64,000 nucleotides of DNA from Plecoglossus altivelis (Eukaryota; Chordata; Actinopteri; Osmeriformes; Plecoglossidae), in NCBI GenBank assembly GCA_036571765.1, contig BROE01000003.1:7788336-7852335 (forward strand). The letters are read 5' to 3'. Shown here one piece after another: positions 10,901 through 24,900 of the stretch. Under the pieces are notes generated by a model, which was not told the origin of the DNA, did not search any database, and was given only the letters and a program-made list of their open reading frames with translations. Position numbers and translations under genes: made by a program. Every line of letters starts with the position of its first letter. The first letter of the stretch is position 1.

Positions 10901-12771
10901 AAAAACAGTGGGAGAACCATGGAGGGTTGTTTGTCTGTGAAGTCAATCCATAGAAATGATTACATACCATAAGGAAACAGTTCAGACTCAAAGGACTAAT
11001 CAAGCTTGTTTGGGGGAAAATTTGGGAATATACAGGGGCATTTTAACGTGGGAATATACAGTAAGAACGAATACCAGAATTACAATGTTGAAAAAGCCTT
11101 ACTTTTCACTATAAGGACTGACAGCATCAAATATTCATAAAGTTAGCTTGATAAACTATTAGCATCAAGTTTGGCTCACGTTTGTTTAATAGACAATGTT
11201 CCATTTAAGATGAAACAGAGGAGATACTTCTTCGGTTAAATTCTCTCTGCCCACCAAATATAGGTACTGTCATTTGTTTAAAGATGAAAGAGAAGGGTGT
11301 TTGTCCATCGCAACACTCTCTGGTCCTTAGTGTCCTACCTTCCTGGCATGAGCCTTCTGTGGGAGGAAGATCCCCCTTCGGCTATAGCGCCCTGTGTTAA
11401 CCTTGATTCTTCCTCTCAACAATTTGGTTTATTGCTCGCCATAATAGCCTGCCAACCTTTGGGGTGTCGTTGGCTGCTCTTGCCTGTATGGTGGTTATAA
11501 TGCACAGTCAGCCCCTCCCATGGCAACCCACCACTGAACTAGGCTCCACACATAATGGGCCCTAGCTTGGCCTGTGATGGTCTGGAAATGGGATTTTGAT
11601 GCACCCAGCAGTTTGTGTCTGTCATGATTAATTAGCATCCTTGTAGTAGTTTGAGGGGAGAAGAGCAAAGTCTACAGATAACATTGGAAGAGGCGGGCAC
11701 CCAGCGTCGAGTTGGTGAATATGGGAGCAATCTTTCCTAAGGAAGAGGATATGTTGCGCACTTGTGTTGACTGCATCATGAAACGGAGGGATGTGTGTCA
11801 ACAATACGGAAGGACATCTGTGTTCTGTGGACCGACGGGCACGTTGAAAGGGTTCTTGTCGTTCTGGGTTACAATAGAATGCTGTCCGACAATGTGTCTG
11901 AAGGGATTCTTGGTAGTTATAGTATGGGGATGAGAACGCAACCTTTGACGAGAGCACGTTAAGTAGGGCTTAGTCATAAGTCGCTGAGATGAACCTGTGT
12001 TCATCTGCAGGCCTGACTACATAAACATTTCACTGGGAGGTGTATCTGTATGCATGCTGATTCAATGCTGCTCACTGACCAAGCTCACTAATCTTGTTTA
12101 ACCTCCACATACCACCATGCTGGTGCAGAATCACCGACCAAGTCAGGAATTTTGCCAGAATGTTCATTCTTCTTTATATGTTACAATTAGCATCCTCCTG
12201 TCCTCTTCAGTGCTGAAGTTATTGATGTTGTGTTGGCTGCACAAGGACAGGAGCCAATCAATATAGGACATTTTTGGTTTGACCTCTCCTTCTGTTCTAT
12301 TGGCTGAGCTATATATGGGCTTTTTGCACTACCTACATCCAGTATCAGAGGGAAAATGAGAAAGTTGGAAAGTGGAATTCTCATTTCTGCAAGCGTTCAC
12401 ATTTTGTATGGTATTCTACATTGTTTTGAGCCCCTTCTCTGTGTGAGAGGCCATTATGCTGGATGTTCTGTTCGATTCATATTTTGATGAAGTTGTGCTT
12501 GTGCTAGGCCAATCTTTGTGTTGGTCCACAATGCAAGTCATCATTTACCCTCCTGTATCAGGGAATGCATGTGTGTTAATGAATATATTCCCTTCCTTTT
12601 GTCCCCCACACAGTCTTTTCTTTCATCAAAGCCCAAACGTAGTTGTATTGTAGAGGTAGGACCCCCATGAGGACCTGGGTACTTGAGTTGAGCGAGTGTT
12701 TACAGCTCAGTGATACTGCTAGGCTGTGTTCTGATGCTGGTATCCCTGGTGCTGTGGTGTGTGTCCTCCAG

Positions 12772-15700
12772 GCCCCCCTCCCAGGCTGGCGCCTCAGAGC
12801 TGGAGGTGATCTCCCAGCAGGCAGAGGAGGACAACCAGCGTATGGCCCCCGTCCAGCTGGTCAGCTTCACCTATAGAGACCTGCCCCTGGCCGCCTTGGA
12901 CATCTCCCTGGCGGGCTCCCAGCTCATCTCCAATCTAGACGAGGAGGACAACAGAGAAGGGTAGGGAGCGCTCCCAGACAGGACCCAGACAGGACCACAA
13001 TCCCATGGAGCAGCTTTGTATGGGTTAAACCTGGATGCCCAGGGCATCCGCAGTGGCACTGTGTGGCCCCTTTAAATGGTCCATTCCATGTCTTTCACGT
13101 GGGCTCTTATTTGAGATTTAGTCCGAAACTACCCCCTTTGACAATCCATTGAATTACCCCTCATTCATCTCTCAGTTTGGGTCAGGGGTAGGAGTAACAC
13201 CCCAGAATATCTGAGCAAGGTCTTAGTAGCGTCATGCATTATGCATGAGCTGACATGCCTGCATGAGTGTGCGTGCGCTCACACAAATGCACTTTAAGAT
13301 GCAACAAATTCCCTGTGTTACAAATAACCTCTCCCCCGGCAATGTTCATATCTGGTAGAAAACAAAGTGTGTCATAAACACGATATAATTCTTAAAATGT
13401 CAAGAACTGGTGGCTGCCTTGTCCTCAACCACGGGGCCTGCTTGTCCTTGGTGGGGGCTGTTACTGCTCCTCCTTGCAGAACCCCTGGGCCACAGGCACC
13501 AAACTGGACAAACCACGCTCTGAGCACTCCTGTCATCAGTTGAGCTGCCTGGCCACTCAGGAATCGTGACTCACAGGCCTTTGGCAGGTCAAGGTGTTTT
13601 GGTCCATGCCCATGGAGAAGACAAATAGCACAAGCTTAATTATACTTATAATTAATAATTATATAATCCACCATCCTACCATCAAAACCCGCTAATATAG
13701 TCAGTTGACCACAACCAATGAGCCACAGTATGTCCCTGTTTCACTGTAGGATGAAGAGTCAAGAGGGGTTGCGCACACACACGGCACACATACACACACA
13801 CACTCCACACACGCTCAAACCACAGAGGAGCCGACATCTAATAATCTATCAGTGTGAATATCCATTGAGACCATGACCATGTGATGTTTCAGCCCCATGA
13901 GAGGGTAAATACTGTTGTTGAACAATTTTGAGGTGTCAACATGTTTGTGTTAGTGATACTGAAGTAGGATGCCAGTCTGTGTAGAGCTCTTGATTTTAGA
14001 GAGGGGAAAGAACCTGAGTACATTCACCCTACTGATTATCATCTGTAACGACCTGTGTAACAAGGAGTTCTTAAACATTTCAGATAGGAATTCTTGATTT
14101 TCAAACCACAGGCATTCCAAGCATTCCACCTGTGTCATCCAAGTTTCGCTGTACCTTCTTTGTAAGCTTTGGTTGGAAGGGTTGCTGTGCGCACGACATG
14201 TCACCAGTTCTGGTTTCCTTTATGAGTCACACAAGTGGCATCAGAAGAATGGCTTCGACTGATTAGGTTGAATTATGTGTAGTAATTCAACCTATACACA
14301 GGCACACCTTCTATAGTTTTATGTATAGCCAGCGTGGGAATGGCTACCAAAACTTGTGGCCTAATGGATTGTTGCAGAATCTTCAACACTGCTTGGTAAT
14401 TATGTGAGAGATTAAAATCTGATAATACACCTCTTGGTTTTGCAGAATGATATGACTGACACTTCTCTTAACGCTGACAGAGATTCCTTCATTAATTCAT
14501 TTTCTACTACTGATTCCTGGTAGGGATTGCAGTGCTGCTTGTTCCCGTTAGGGGTCACAGGTGACTGGAGCCTATCCCAGTCTTCAGTCTTCAGGCCATA
14601 GGTGGGGTACACCCTGGACTGGGGCCAACAAGTTGCAGGGCTCTCTCTCGCAGCGCTCTGACAGAGATATTTTTCTATATCACCGGCATGGAAACGAGAG
14701 GGATCTATGTGCTGTGGGAATTAAAATGGGTTACAGCCAGGCTGAATGAAACCTTTCTTTTATTTGTTGAACAGGAGTAAGTCACTCCAGATTCGAACAT
14801 GAGAGTCAGAGAGATACAGAGAGAGATAGAGAGAGATAGACAGAGGCAGAGAGAGACAGAGGGACAATGAAAGACAGAGAGACAGAGGGAGACAGAGGGT
14901 GACAGAGAGAGAATGTATTGCGGGATCGTGGGGCCAGGGTGTCAGTGGCAGTGGGTGTGGGTGTGGATGTTCAAACAGTGTACACAGGTAGCACTCCGGA
15001 GCAGTAACTATTGATAGAGTTCTGACTGAACCTTAATCTTCAGAACATACTACAGACTGGAAATGTATGTTGTGTGCTTTCTGTGGCTCCTGCCACCCCT
15101 CTGGTCAGCATATCTACATCATATTAAGCAATATACCTGGAACTGGACCAGCTCTTCGGGTAGCATGGAGCCTGTACTGTTGTAGATGAGATTCCATCAG
15201 ATCCCAAACTAATTAATGGATTTTACGTTCTTAAATTATATCTTGGCATGTAGCATTGGCATAATTGCTTAAGAGGTTCCAGTATGTGTCACCAGTTAAT
15301 GGTGCATATTGAAGCTGTGTTTCGATATGAACGTAGTAATGTGAGAGCAGTTAAGCCTTGTCCCCTTAGTAGGTGAGATGCCGTGAGAACAGTATGCAGT
15401 ACTGTGAGGGCATGGCCAGGCCAGCCCACAGTGATTGTTTGACACTAAAGCGTGCTCAGAGTGCTTTACTAGAATCTACTTGTCCTGCAACTGGTTAGCA
15501 TTAACCTCTACAGCCATTTTTCATCAATTTATATAAAATAATATGTAAAGTTAAAACTGTCTTCTGAATTGAAACGAACACAAACAGAATATCTAGAGGA
15601 CGGTGTTTATGCAAGCTTAAAATGAGTGTTGGCAGGAAGGGAATTTGTTGATTCCCCAGAGTGCTACTCTACCTGTTCTCAGAGGACAGATATATGGGAA

Positions 15701-18700
15701 AAGAGGGGGATGTATCCATTTTCTCTCTGGCTCAATTTCAAAAACACATAGAGGAGCAGGCCTCGCCATCTAATTGGTTCAGCAGCCTGACACCATATGC
15801 AACACAATAGATGACATTTGAGGGCAGAGTTTGAGGGTGTGTTAATATTCACAGACATGCAAAGTGTAAGATTGCTTTTTGGGGCTGAGAGCAAGAGAGA
15901 TCAAGTGCCGTGGTGAAAACCCATTTATCAGAAACAGCTTGTCTGCTGCTCTACAGATGTACACCCGTCGGTCTCCATTTCCCTTGTATTAAAATACTAT
16001 TTCTCTTGCAAGAACCTGACGGAATCCCTTTTTCAAGTTGATCAAACTGCATATCTACTAGAAGTGTACAAAGAAAAGGGAAATAATATGTGCTCTCTTA
16101 TGTTAAAGGGACTGTGAGCTGACTATCCCATGGTTATAATGTTAAATAAAAACAAGCTCCATAATATGGAATTGTCTCCCCAACATGAAATCAAATGGTA
16201 ATTTAAATTTTATATGATAAATCTCTGTTAGAAAATAGGTGTTAGTTCCCCAGTGGTAAGTATTAGTAATGGTGAGCAGATATGGAAGCTCTCAAATGTT
16301 AAATTGATCGTCTGAGAAAACAACGACAGGAGCCACATTCAGCATATTTAATGCTAAGTTGGTTTTTCCATCTCGGGACTTCGTTCTTTTTGGCTGTGAT
16401 GAGGATTCTGATGACAGAGCACTGATCACATACAGAGAAAGTAGCCTGCTGTTAGACAGACATTTGTCTTGATTGAAAAAATCAAGCCCAAATCTTATAT
16501 CCATGTTTTTGTTATAACACTGACTCCCCAGGTAAAGATCTGCAGCTACGGTGGATTTGAAAGTAAATCACAGAAGGAAGATGTCAGGAGAAAAAAAAGG
16601 CGAGGCGTGCAACCTGGATAGCCAGAGAGGGAACAGTCCCAAATCCACTGATGCACCCCGTGGCCTCTCAGGTCCTGCATATCCTCTCCTCCCCATACCT
16701 ATTGTGTGTGGCAGATTGGTGTGAAGTGGTTGGAGTCTACACATGAAGGAACCATGGTGCTATAGATTTATCTGCACAGAGACAGGCAGAACAGCTTGCT
16801 CAGCTTTGCCAACTCAGTGATTATTGCTGGTTACAATACCCAGCAATAATCTAGTCTTGGCGTATAACCTTCCATTATCTCTGCCTTGCTTGCTATTATT
16901 TTTATTAAGTAGCTCATTGAATTCCTTTCCCAGCCTAGCTCCCCCTTAGGTTAGCTACTACCATGGAGAGAACAACAGAATTAGGGGAATCCATATTTCA
17001 CAGACCTAAGTCATGATTGATTTTCTTAGAATCAACAGTAATGGCATGGCAGCTGCCACTGGTCTTATTGCTAATGTGGTGGCATTTTTCACAGAGCACA
17101 TTGGCTGGGGTGTAAACGTGCAATTGAGACATCAATCAAGAGCGCCGATCAATTATTCAGAACATTGGCGCAGTGCAACTCTTCCATTTAAGCTAGCTCA
17201 TTCTTTGACAGTTTGACTTCAGGAAAACTACTCTCAACATTGACTGAGGTGTTCCGACTGTTAGAATAGTATGCCATTAGGATGCCATTTACCCCAGTGA
17301 GATTAAAGGAACAATATTAAAGTCAGACTGACAGAGTTTCTGCTGTAGTTGTTTCTTTTGGACTGTGTTTTCACTTTAGCAATTTTCTTCTTTCACAACT
17401 CAATACTCCATCATTCATTCTGTGGCCTTTGGGATTTGAGTGTAAGTTCACAGTTACAGTGGTGCTGTGCTCTGCATTTATACTGGAAACTCAGTGTGTT
17501 TTTGTCACAAATACAAAGATGCATACACTGCTCCTTTGATGTAACTGCCAGACTTTTCAAGCCTACTAAAAAAACGTAATTGTCTTCAATTGTTCTTAGT
17601 CTTGGCTCATTTTTTAAAAAGAGAAGAAATTCATGAGAACTTCCCTAGATTTGACCCCAAACACCATAGATACTTGTCATCTTGTAATAAAGGGACACCT
17701 GTTCCTTGTCTATCAGTTTGTCCCCTCTGTCCTCTCTACTTTGAGGACTGCCACAGCCAGTGTACCCATGTGCATTCACATCACCTCCATCCACTGGCCA
17801 GCATTGATCAGTTTAATCCTGTCCCTCTGCTGTGCTGTCAACCACAGTTCAATCTCCCCTGGCTGTGCTACTGCTGCAGCTAGCCCTTGATTTCTTTATA
17901 AACCTGTCCATACAACATTGCTTCCCACATCTCTCATCTCCTCCTTGCTTCACACCCATAATGGCCGTGTGTGTGTGTTTGTGTGTGATTTTGAGCATAA
18001 AAGAGAGTGTGAGAGAGACAGAGAGAGAAAGAGAGATAGAGAGAGAATGCTTGAAGTATTGCCTGTCCGATCTGAGCAGGCCATGACCTGCTGTGAGTGA
18101 GGTTATTTCTCTCTCCCTCTCCCACTCACAGAACTTTACCTCTGATGCAGCTTCACTTGCTCATAAATACTTCAGGACCTCAGTGCACAAGGTTTAAAGT
18201 GATTTCCCATAAATTAAGTTTCTGAGCTTGGAGTAATCCATCATGGCCATTTACTCTGCTTCCAGACAGGGTTTTCTTTGACTGGGTTTATTAAATTAAT
18301 ATATTTTTTCTGCCTAGCTTGATAGAGCAGTCAGAATGAATTATGAATCCATACAGTAAATACTAAATCCAGCTTTTCACTCTGGAAAACTAACTAAGGT
18401 GTCTGATTAAGCTATGTGTCATTTGGTAGGCTCGGGAAGAGCTGTTCTGACTAATGGCCCACTAATCGAGTCAGCTGGTGTGAAACTAGGCATGTAAATA
18501 AACGTTTTGCTTTGCCCACTACTCCCAGTGACAGGTACAGTTTGACAGTGTTTTCCCAATAAATGAATTGCTATCAAGTGGAGGTGATATAGGTCATCGC
18601 TAATAAAGCTATTCTATCCTCCACTGTGCATCTCTCACTTCAGGGGTTCTAATCTCTTGGCCCAGGATGGAGTGACTGGCACTGCTGCATTGGGCAGATG

Positions 18701-20961
18701 GTGCCAGTTAGCCCCTGGGAGAGCTCATTGACTCAGCATGGCCTCACTCCAGTCCCTCTGCTGACCTTGGCTTGTGCAGGACAGGATATCTAGATCTCAT
18801 CGGAGGTAAAGCTGTAGCTGGAAACTACCTCCTCTCATTGCACTCCCTCTCTCTCGCTGTCTCTCTCCCACACGTGCCCTTGCACCCATCTTCTACGTTT
18901 CCATCATTTTGGCACAGCGCCTTTGTCTTCCAAAGAACAGCCATCACTGTTAGCCTGCTCTGTGCTAAAGCAAGTAAGATAACCAGAAAAGAGAAAAATA
19001 ACGACTCTGGATCTGTCTGAAGAAGTTTTTAGTTGAATGCAGAGTAGTGACAGGAAAGGAAAAAGCCCTGTCTGTTTCTTGGACATTTGTCATTATTTAT
19101 TGACCATACATCCCTGGGAGCCTGAGCCAGTCACAGTTGCAGATTGGTGGAACACCCAGGACGAATGGGGGTGGATTTAAGGCAGATCTGACAGCCCCTT
19201 CTGCCGACAGGATGTGCCTAGACAAAGACCTTGCTGACTGGGGAAACACTGCTTTTCCAGCAAATGGAAATGCATGAGAATGTGGCCAGGGATCTAAGCA
19301 GGACTAACTGTTAAATCAGGGGAAATACTTGGGCTGACACAGTGACGATGACCAAACGTAAGATTTAGAGATCCCGGCTTTTCTGTGTCCTGACACTCGT
19401 AGAGCAGGTGCTGCAAGAAAACAACAACTTTGTGAGTGTGTTAACGTTGTCAGGGAAATCAGATAAAGGCATCATCGTGCTGTTAAGCAATCATGATTTT
19501 GGCCGGGGGATGAGGGTAGGGGTCTGTGCCCTCCAGATGGCGTGGATGCAGCCCCCACTGTGATGCAGCCTGGCAGAGCTGTGCGATCAGGTCAACCACC
19601 CAGTATGGAGGAGCCAGGGGAACTAGACTCTCAGCATGCGCAGACATTTTGGCAGTGGGATGGTGCTTCAGGAGATAGTCTGATGCAAAACCTCCAAACG
19701 ATGAGTTATATGAACACATTCATAATTAGACATATCATTGTGTCCGCAATGATTCTTGGACTGTCCACCTTTGTCTGTGTGTCTCTGCAATCAGGTCGAA
19801 CTGGCTGAAGCCATGCTGTGGGCGGAGAGCTGCCCTGTGGCAGTTGTGTCTGCTCAGCGCAGCCTTCAACTGGTTCCTGGTGGCCTGCGTTCTCCTGGTG
19901 GTACTGCTGCTGGCTCTGGAGCTGCTCATCGACACCAAGCTACTTCAATGTGAGGCTGTCTGTCTTTCGTTTGAGCATCTTTATTTCTGTGTCTCTGTGT
20001 CTTTCTTTATTGCTGTCTGTCTTTCCTTTGTCCTCTCTTACTTTCCATCCATCTGTCTGTCTGTCCGTACGTCCTCCTGCCCACTCATCTGTCTGTCTTT
20101 TTTTTGTCCTTAAGTAGGCCAGGTAAGTAGGTCTTATCTCGGCACTCTGCCCTGTGCTGAAACGTGATTCCAGGGTACGGAGATGAGGAGATCGTACTGA
20201 CGATGTGCCGGTGACTGTGCACTTACCTGCAGTAATGATCAGCGCTGTGCCAGTGACAGGTCCAGGTCCTGATTTCCCTGCAGCTCACAGGGGAGAATGC
20301 CTATAGGTTTCCTGACACAAAACAGTGTCAGGTGGTCTAGATACCAGTCAGACCTTATCTGTATTTTTCAACTGGCAACAGCAATGGTCTCCTCATCTAT
20401 TACTGGCTGGAAGGCCAGGAGTCATGTCTTTGATGATCTTAGACTGAGTGAAGGATGCGAGCCTGGCTCAAATGTATCTAAATGAATGAGTCCTTTCGAG
20501 TCTCATGAGACCTATAGAGGGAAAGGGCCAGTTTCGAAGGAAAGTAAGACAAATGTATGGAAGGAGATTAGCGGACAAATACGTATGGAGAGGGGCCAAG
20601 CTGGAGGATAAATGGAGGGAGGGATGGAGGGAGATAAATTGACTGATGGACAGGTCACCGAGCGCAGCAAACAAAGACAGATGGGAAGGGAGGTGGTGCA
20701 TGAAGAGAAGCGCTTCGGCTGACAGCCCGACACATCACGGAGCCGTCCTGCAATCAGGCTGAAGAATAGGAAAAGCGGTTGGTCAGACAGACGGGTGTGC
20801 GTGTGTTTGTGTGTATATGTTTGTGTGTGTGTTGCACACTGCTTAGTCATTTCTGAAGTGAAGTATATATCCTTTCCAGTTAACAATGCGTTCCAGTTCG
20901 CCAGCATTATCCACTGGATCAGCCTGGTTATCCTGTCCATGTTCTTCACTGAGGTGAGCAT

Positions 20962-21038
<77 letters not shown>

Positions 21039-21921
21039 CCCTTTTCCCCAATTCTCTCCTACTCTCTCTTTCCTTACTTGTTCTCTCAAAATGTAACCAT
21101 GTTGGCAGGCTCAGTTACAGCTGATGCGGCTGATTATTGATCAGTGCTCTGTTGTGCACTCTGTGAGGTGAAGGTGAGCTTCAGAGGCTGCATTCAAATT
21201 ACAACGCTCACCATTCACTGGAAATGCTTTTCTCCTCAACACATATGCATCCCCTAAAAGGTTAACTCACTCCATGGTTCCTAGGATGTCAGTCTGCTAT
21301 CTTACTTACATATTGCGTGTCACTTCGATTAACCTTCTTGAAAACTGTCAGTTTGTCTTGATGTGTGTTAAGGATCCCAAAAACAATCACTTCACCCAAC
21401 CTCTTTCAGTTTCACCTCAAAATGGCAATGACGTCAGGGCCTTGAGTATAGCCTGCTGCATTCGTCTTACTTATGCTTTGTTGACTGGATTACAGCTTAG
21501 TTAGCCAAGAAGAAGTTGTCAATAAGGAGTGATCCCACAGGGTTTCTTTGAGGTATAGGGTAAGGCATGGAGGTTTTTGGTCAGCAGCAACCTTCAGTTG
21601 CAGGGGGATGGGGTGGACGGGGGGGCATAAAAGAAAAGAAAGGAGAACAGTTGCCCTCTGCAGCCCTCGCTGAGTCAGCAGAATGCATAGATGCAGCAAC
21701 TAATAATTTGGTTCAAACTCCCACCGCGGTGGCTGTGAAGTGTGTGAAAATGACGTCCAAGACGAATTTCACGCAAATGGGATCTCGACTGCAATTCACT
21801 TTTGCTGAGGTGCTCGTATTTCGAAAGGTGTGTTTACAACAAAAGGAACTGGGAATCTAATATATGACATGGCCACCTGGCTTTACAACTAGCTTAATGC
21901 TTGCCTCACTTGCTTTCCACC

Positions 21922-21967
<46 letters not shown>

Positions 21968-24900
21968 CCTCTCAGACTGTGTTTAGAATTGTGGTGCTGG
22001 GAATTTGGGATTACATAGAAAACAAAGTGGAGGTAAGCCCCCTTGGGGTCCCATTAGTCCTGTGGTGTGGTCAGTTTCACTGCAATGTCATTCCCTCAAT
22101 GTCATACTTCAACTTACCAACCCCAAATCTCTGAATTAGGATAGTTTGTGTGTGAATGTCTGTGTCTACGTGTGTGTGTGTGTATGCACAGGTGTTTGAC
22201 GGCGCAGTCATCGTGCTGTCCCTGGCTCCCATGGTGGCATCCACAGTGGCAAATGGCCCCAGCAGCCCCTGGGACGCCATTGGCCTCATCATCACGCTGC
22301 GAATCTGGAGGGTCAAGAGAATCATTGACGGTGAAGTATAAGGGAAACAGTCCCAATGTCACATCTTCCACTGTCAGCTTCTGAAATGGCTGGTGGCTGT
22401 AGTGTCACCTCCACATGACAGATATAGTGTCAAAATTAGTTTTCTAACAGGTATTTTGCTCTTTGTGCTAATATGTTTCATATGAAATCGTCTAATCATA
22501 TGAAAACATTACACTCGTACGCTACACTGTGCTTTTATTGAAATCAATAGAGCTTCCCCCTGTGGTAAATGAATAGACTGTACACAAAGATGGAAAAAGA
22601 TGTGCAGAAAGCTTTCAATAGCATAAAGGCGACAACCAACACAATTGTGACAAGCAGATAGTTTCCCTTTTACAAGCAGACATTTTAAACAAAATCTTTT
22701 TCTTTTTTTTATTACAAGATTTGATTATAGGCTGAGCCATAGTGGGTATGGGTCAATAAAAAAATCTGCAGCATCTAAATAGTATTACCAGCCATTTTAT
22801 ACTGTGGAAAAAGTAATTACATTGCAGCATACTATAATATAATTAAAAAACATTTATTGCTGCACTGACTTTGATAGACTGTGTGTTTGCCAATCTGGGG
22901 GAGGTTAAATTGTCAGATTCTGAATTCTGTTTGTCTATTTCGTCAGAAAGGTGGCAATAGTGTAATAAAACATAAAACATATTATTCTAATATTTCCAAA
23001 CAAATGTAATGATGCATTTGTTGCTGCAGATTCACTGTCCTTTAATTGCCTCAATAGATATTTTGATTTCTTTGGAATGTCATAACACTTTCATCTGGGC
23101 TTAGCTTACTGCGCAACATCTTTCCTGGCCCAGCCTACATGCTGCAGGTAAAGGTGGAGATGGACCTGGAAACCCAGCAGTATGAGAAGGCCAAAGCAGT
23201 AAGAGAGGAGCACCTGGAACGTCTCACCCAGATCTGCCAGGAGCAAGCCGTACGTCTCCTCACCTCTTCCTTACTTTCTCTGAAGAATGTCTGCCTGCCA
23301 TACAAACATGTAACCAGCAGAGGGTGGCAAGATGAGAGAAAAGACATTCATTGTCAGCTAGTAAATAGTCCATATATTGAGGGGTTTTTTATCTTTTCAA
23401 CATCAACATACATTTACAGCTCATATCTTCACATCCTGTACATCAGTCAAAAGACTGAGAGCAGGAGACTGATCTTTAGTGCAGTCCCCTACTGACGAAA
23501 AAGTATTGTATTCTTCATTCTTCCCATCTCACAACAATCCCAACCCTCACACACCCCCAATAACCCCCCCCCCCCACACACACACACACACACACACACT
23601 CATCTCAGTTTGAGATCCGTCAGCTGAGGGCCCACCTGGCCCAACAGGACCTGGACCTGGTAGCGGAGCGGGAAGCGGCCATGCAGATCCACCACGTATG
23701 GGGCAAGCAGAGCAGCAGCTTTCAGGAGGTGACCGGCCTGGGGCCTGGGGGCCCGGAACACCACAGTCAGGCTAAGGCCAGAGAGGCAGGGGCCAATGGA
23801 GGTAAGAACACCAACACACACACACAGTAAACTCTAGCAGTGGACAGATCTTTCAGAGCCATGTAAATAGAATGCTGCTCCTTGTCAGATCAAATTGTGT
23901 TTTGTCATACATAGCATCTGGTTGGTTGCACAGTAGAGGAACTTGTGGTTTGTGTTCTCTCCACTGACCTACTAGAACAGGTACTTATTATGCCACACCT
24001 AGACCACATGACGATTACAAGATACATGGAAATAAGGGGCGCCAAACAATCCTGCAAAGCATCCTAAATGTAGGATAACACAAACCGAACATGATCATGA
24101 ACAGGTGCAACTTTATTAACTGCCAAAAGACAGGCTGGCTAGTTAAGAATGGACAATGTATCACATACTGTCATGGCAAACCATTCCCTTGGAATTCAGA
24201 TCAAAATGAGTCTCCAACACTACAGAAAGCCATAAAGCTTTTACACAGAGGCAGTTCATAACTTACAGGACATCAACAAAGTGCTGTCAGTGTTTGTGAA
24301 GTCAGAACTCGGAGCCCATTATTTAAAAAAGAAAACTAAATCATAAATCAGCATGGTTTGCTGCCATACATCTCGGGTTGGAGAGTGTAGCAGTGTGTCA
24401 GACATCTTTTTAACTGGGCCTGCTTCTCGCATGCTCATGGGTTATTAATCACACAGTGATAGTTTCTGTCGCTATGCAGTCTGCTCGATCACCCCTCCTC
24501 TTGGGATGTTCATAATATGAAAAGTTAAAGCACAATCCTAAATGAATTGAAGCCATCTAGTCTATGGCTCCTCAGGGACTAGGATCTTACTCTGAGAGAC
24601 TATGACCAACGTCAAGTCAGAGAAATGTGCTATACGCCCGTCTCCGAATCACTTTGGCTGTATTCAGTTAGTCCAGTAGAGAGCTGGCACCAATGGGCCC
24701 TAAATCATTCACAACCTCTTTTGTGTTCCTGCAAATGTAGGTCTCTCAAATCTGTACCTCACCACTGACATATATTCAGTAGTTGCCTATGAAGCGCACT
24801 GTACCTCAGGGTACACAGTGAGCAAACCAGCTGACAGGAACAAAAGTGCAATGGTTCTCGTACATATGGTGCAGTGTCTCACGTCTTTCAGACCGTATCG

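Larger units (their letters stand above)
4266..12771. other. Intergenic region between nrg4 and tmem266
   Basis: The two genes are transcribed away from each other, so this 8.5 kb should contain the promoter and 5' noncoding exons of both and the missing first coding exon of tmem266. No exon could be assigned. A relatively CpG-rich patch lies around 5700-6030. The open frames here are short and lack homology or splice context. Confidence 0.5.
12961..19794. other. Large tmem266 intron (6.8 kb)
   Basis: No exon, RNA gene or intact mobile element was recognised. It holds simple repeats near 14808-14910 and 18000-18050 and a dispersed repeat fragment at 14487-14645. Stretches around 17000-17220 and 18290-18560 contain several AT-rich homeodomain-like words and could be conserved noncoding DNA. 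Confidence 0.6.

Noticed and set aside
12710..12771. Hydrophobic extension (LLGCVLMLVSLVLWC) upstream of the first tmem266 exon, resembling a signal peptide
   Set aside because: TMEM266 proteins have a cytosolic N-terminus, and the stretch ends in a good acceptor (cctccag), so it is probably intron.
20843..21037. Open frames of alternating Arg-Glu or Ser-Leu in CT repeats
   Set aside because: Products of translating a microsatellite.
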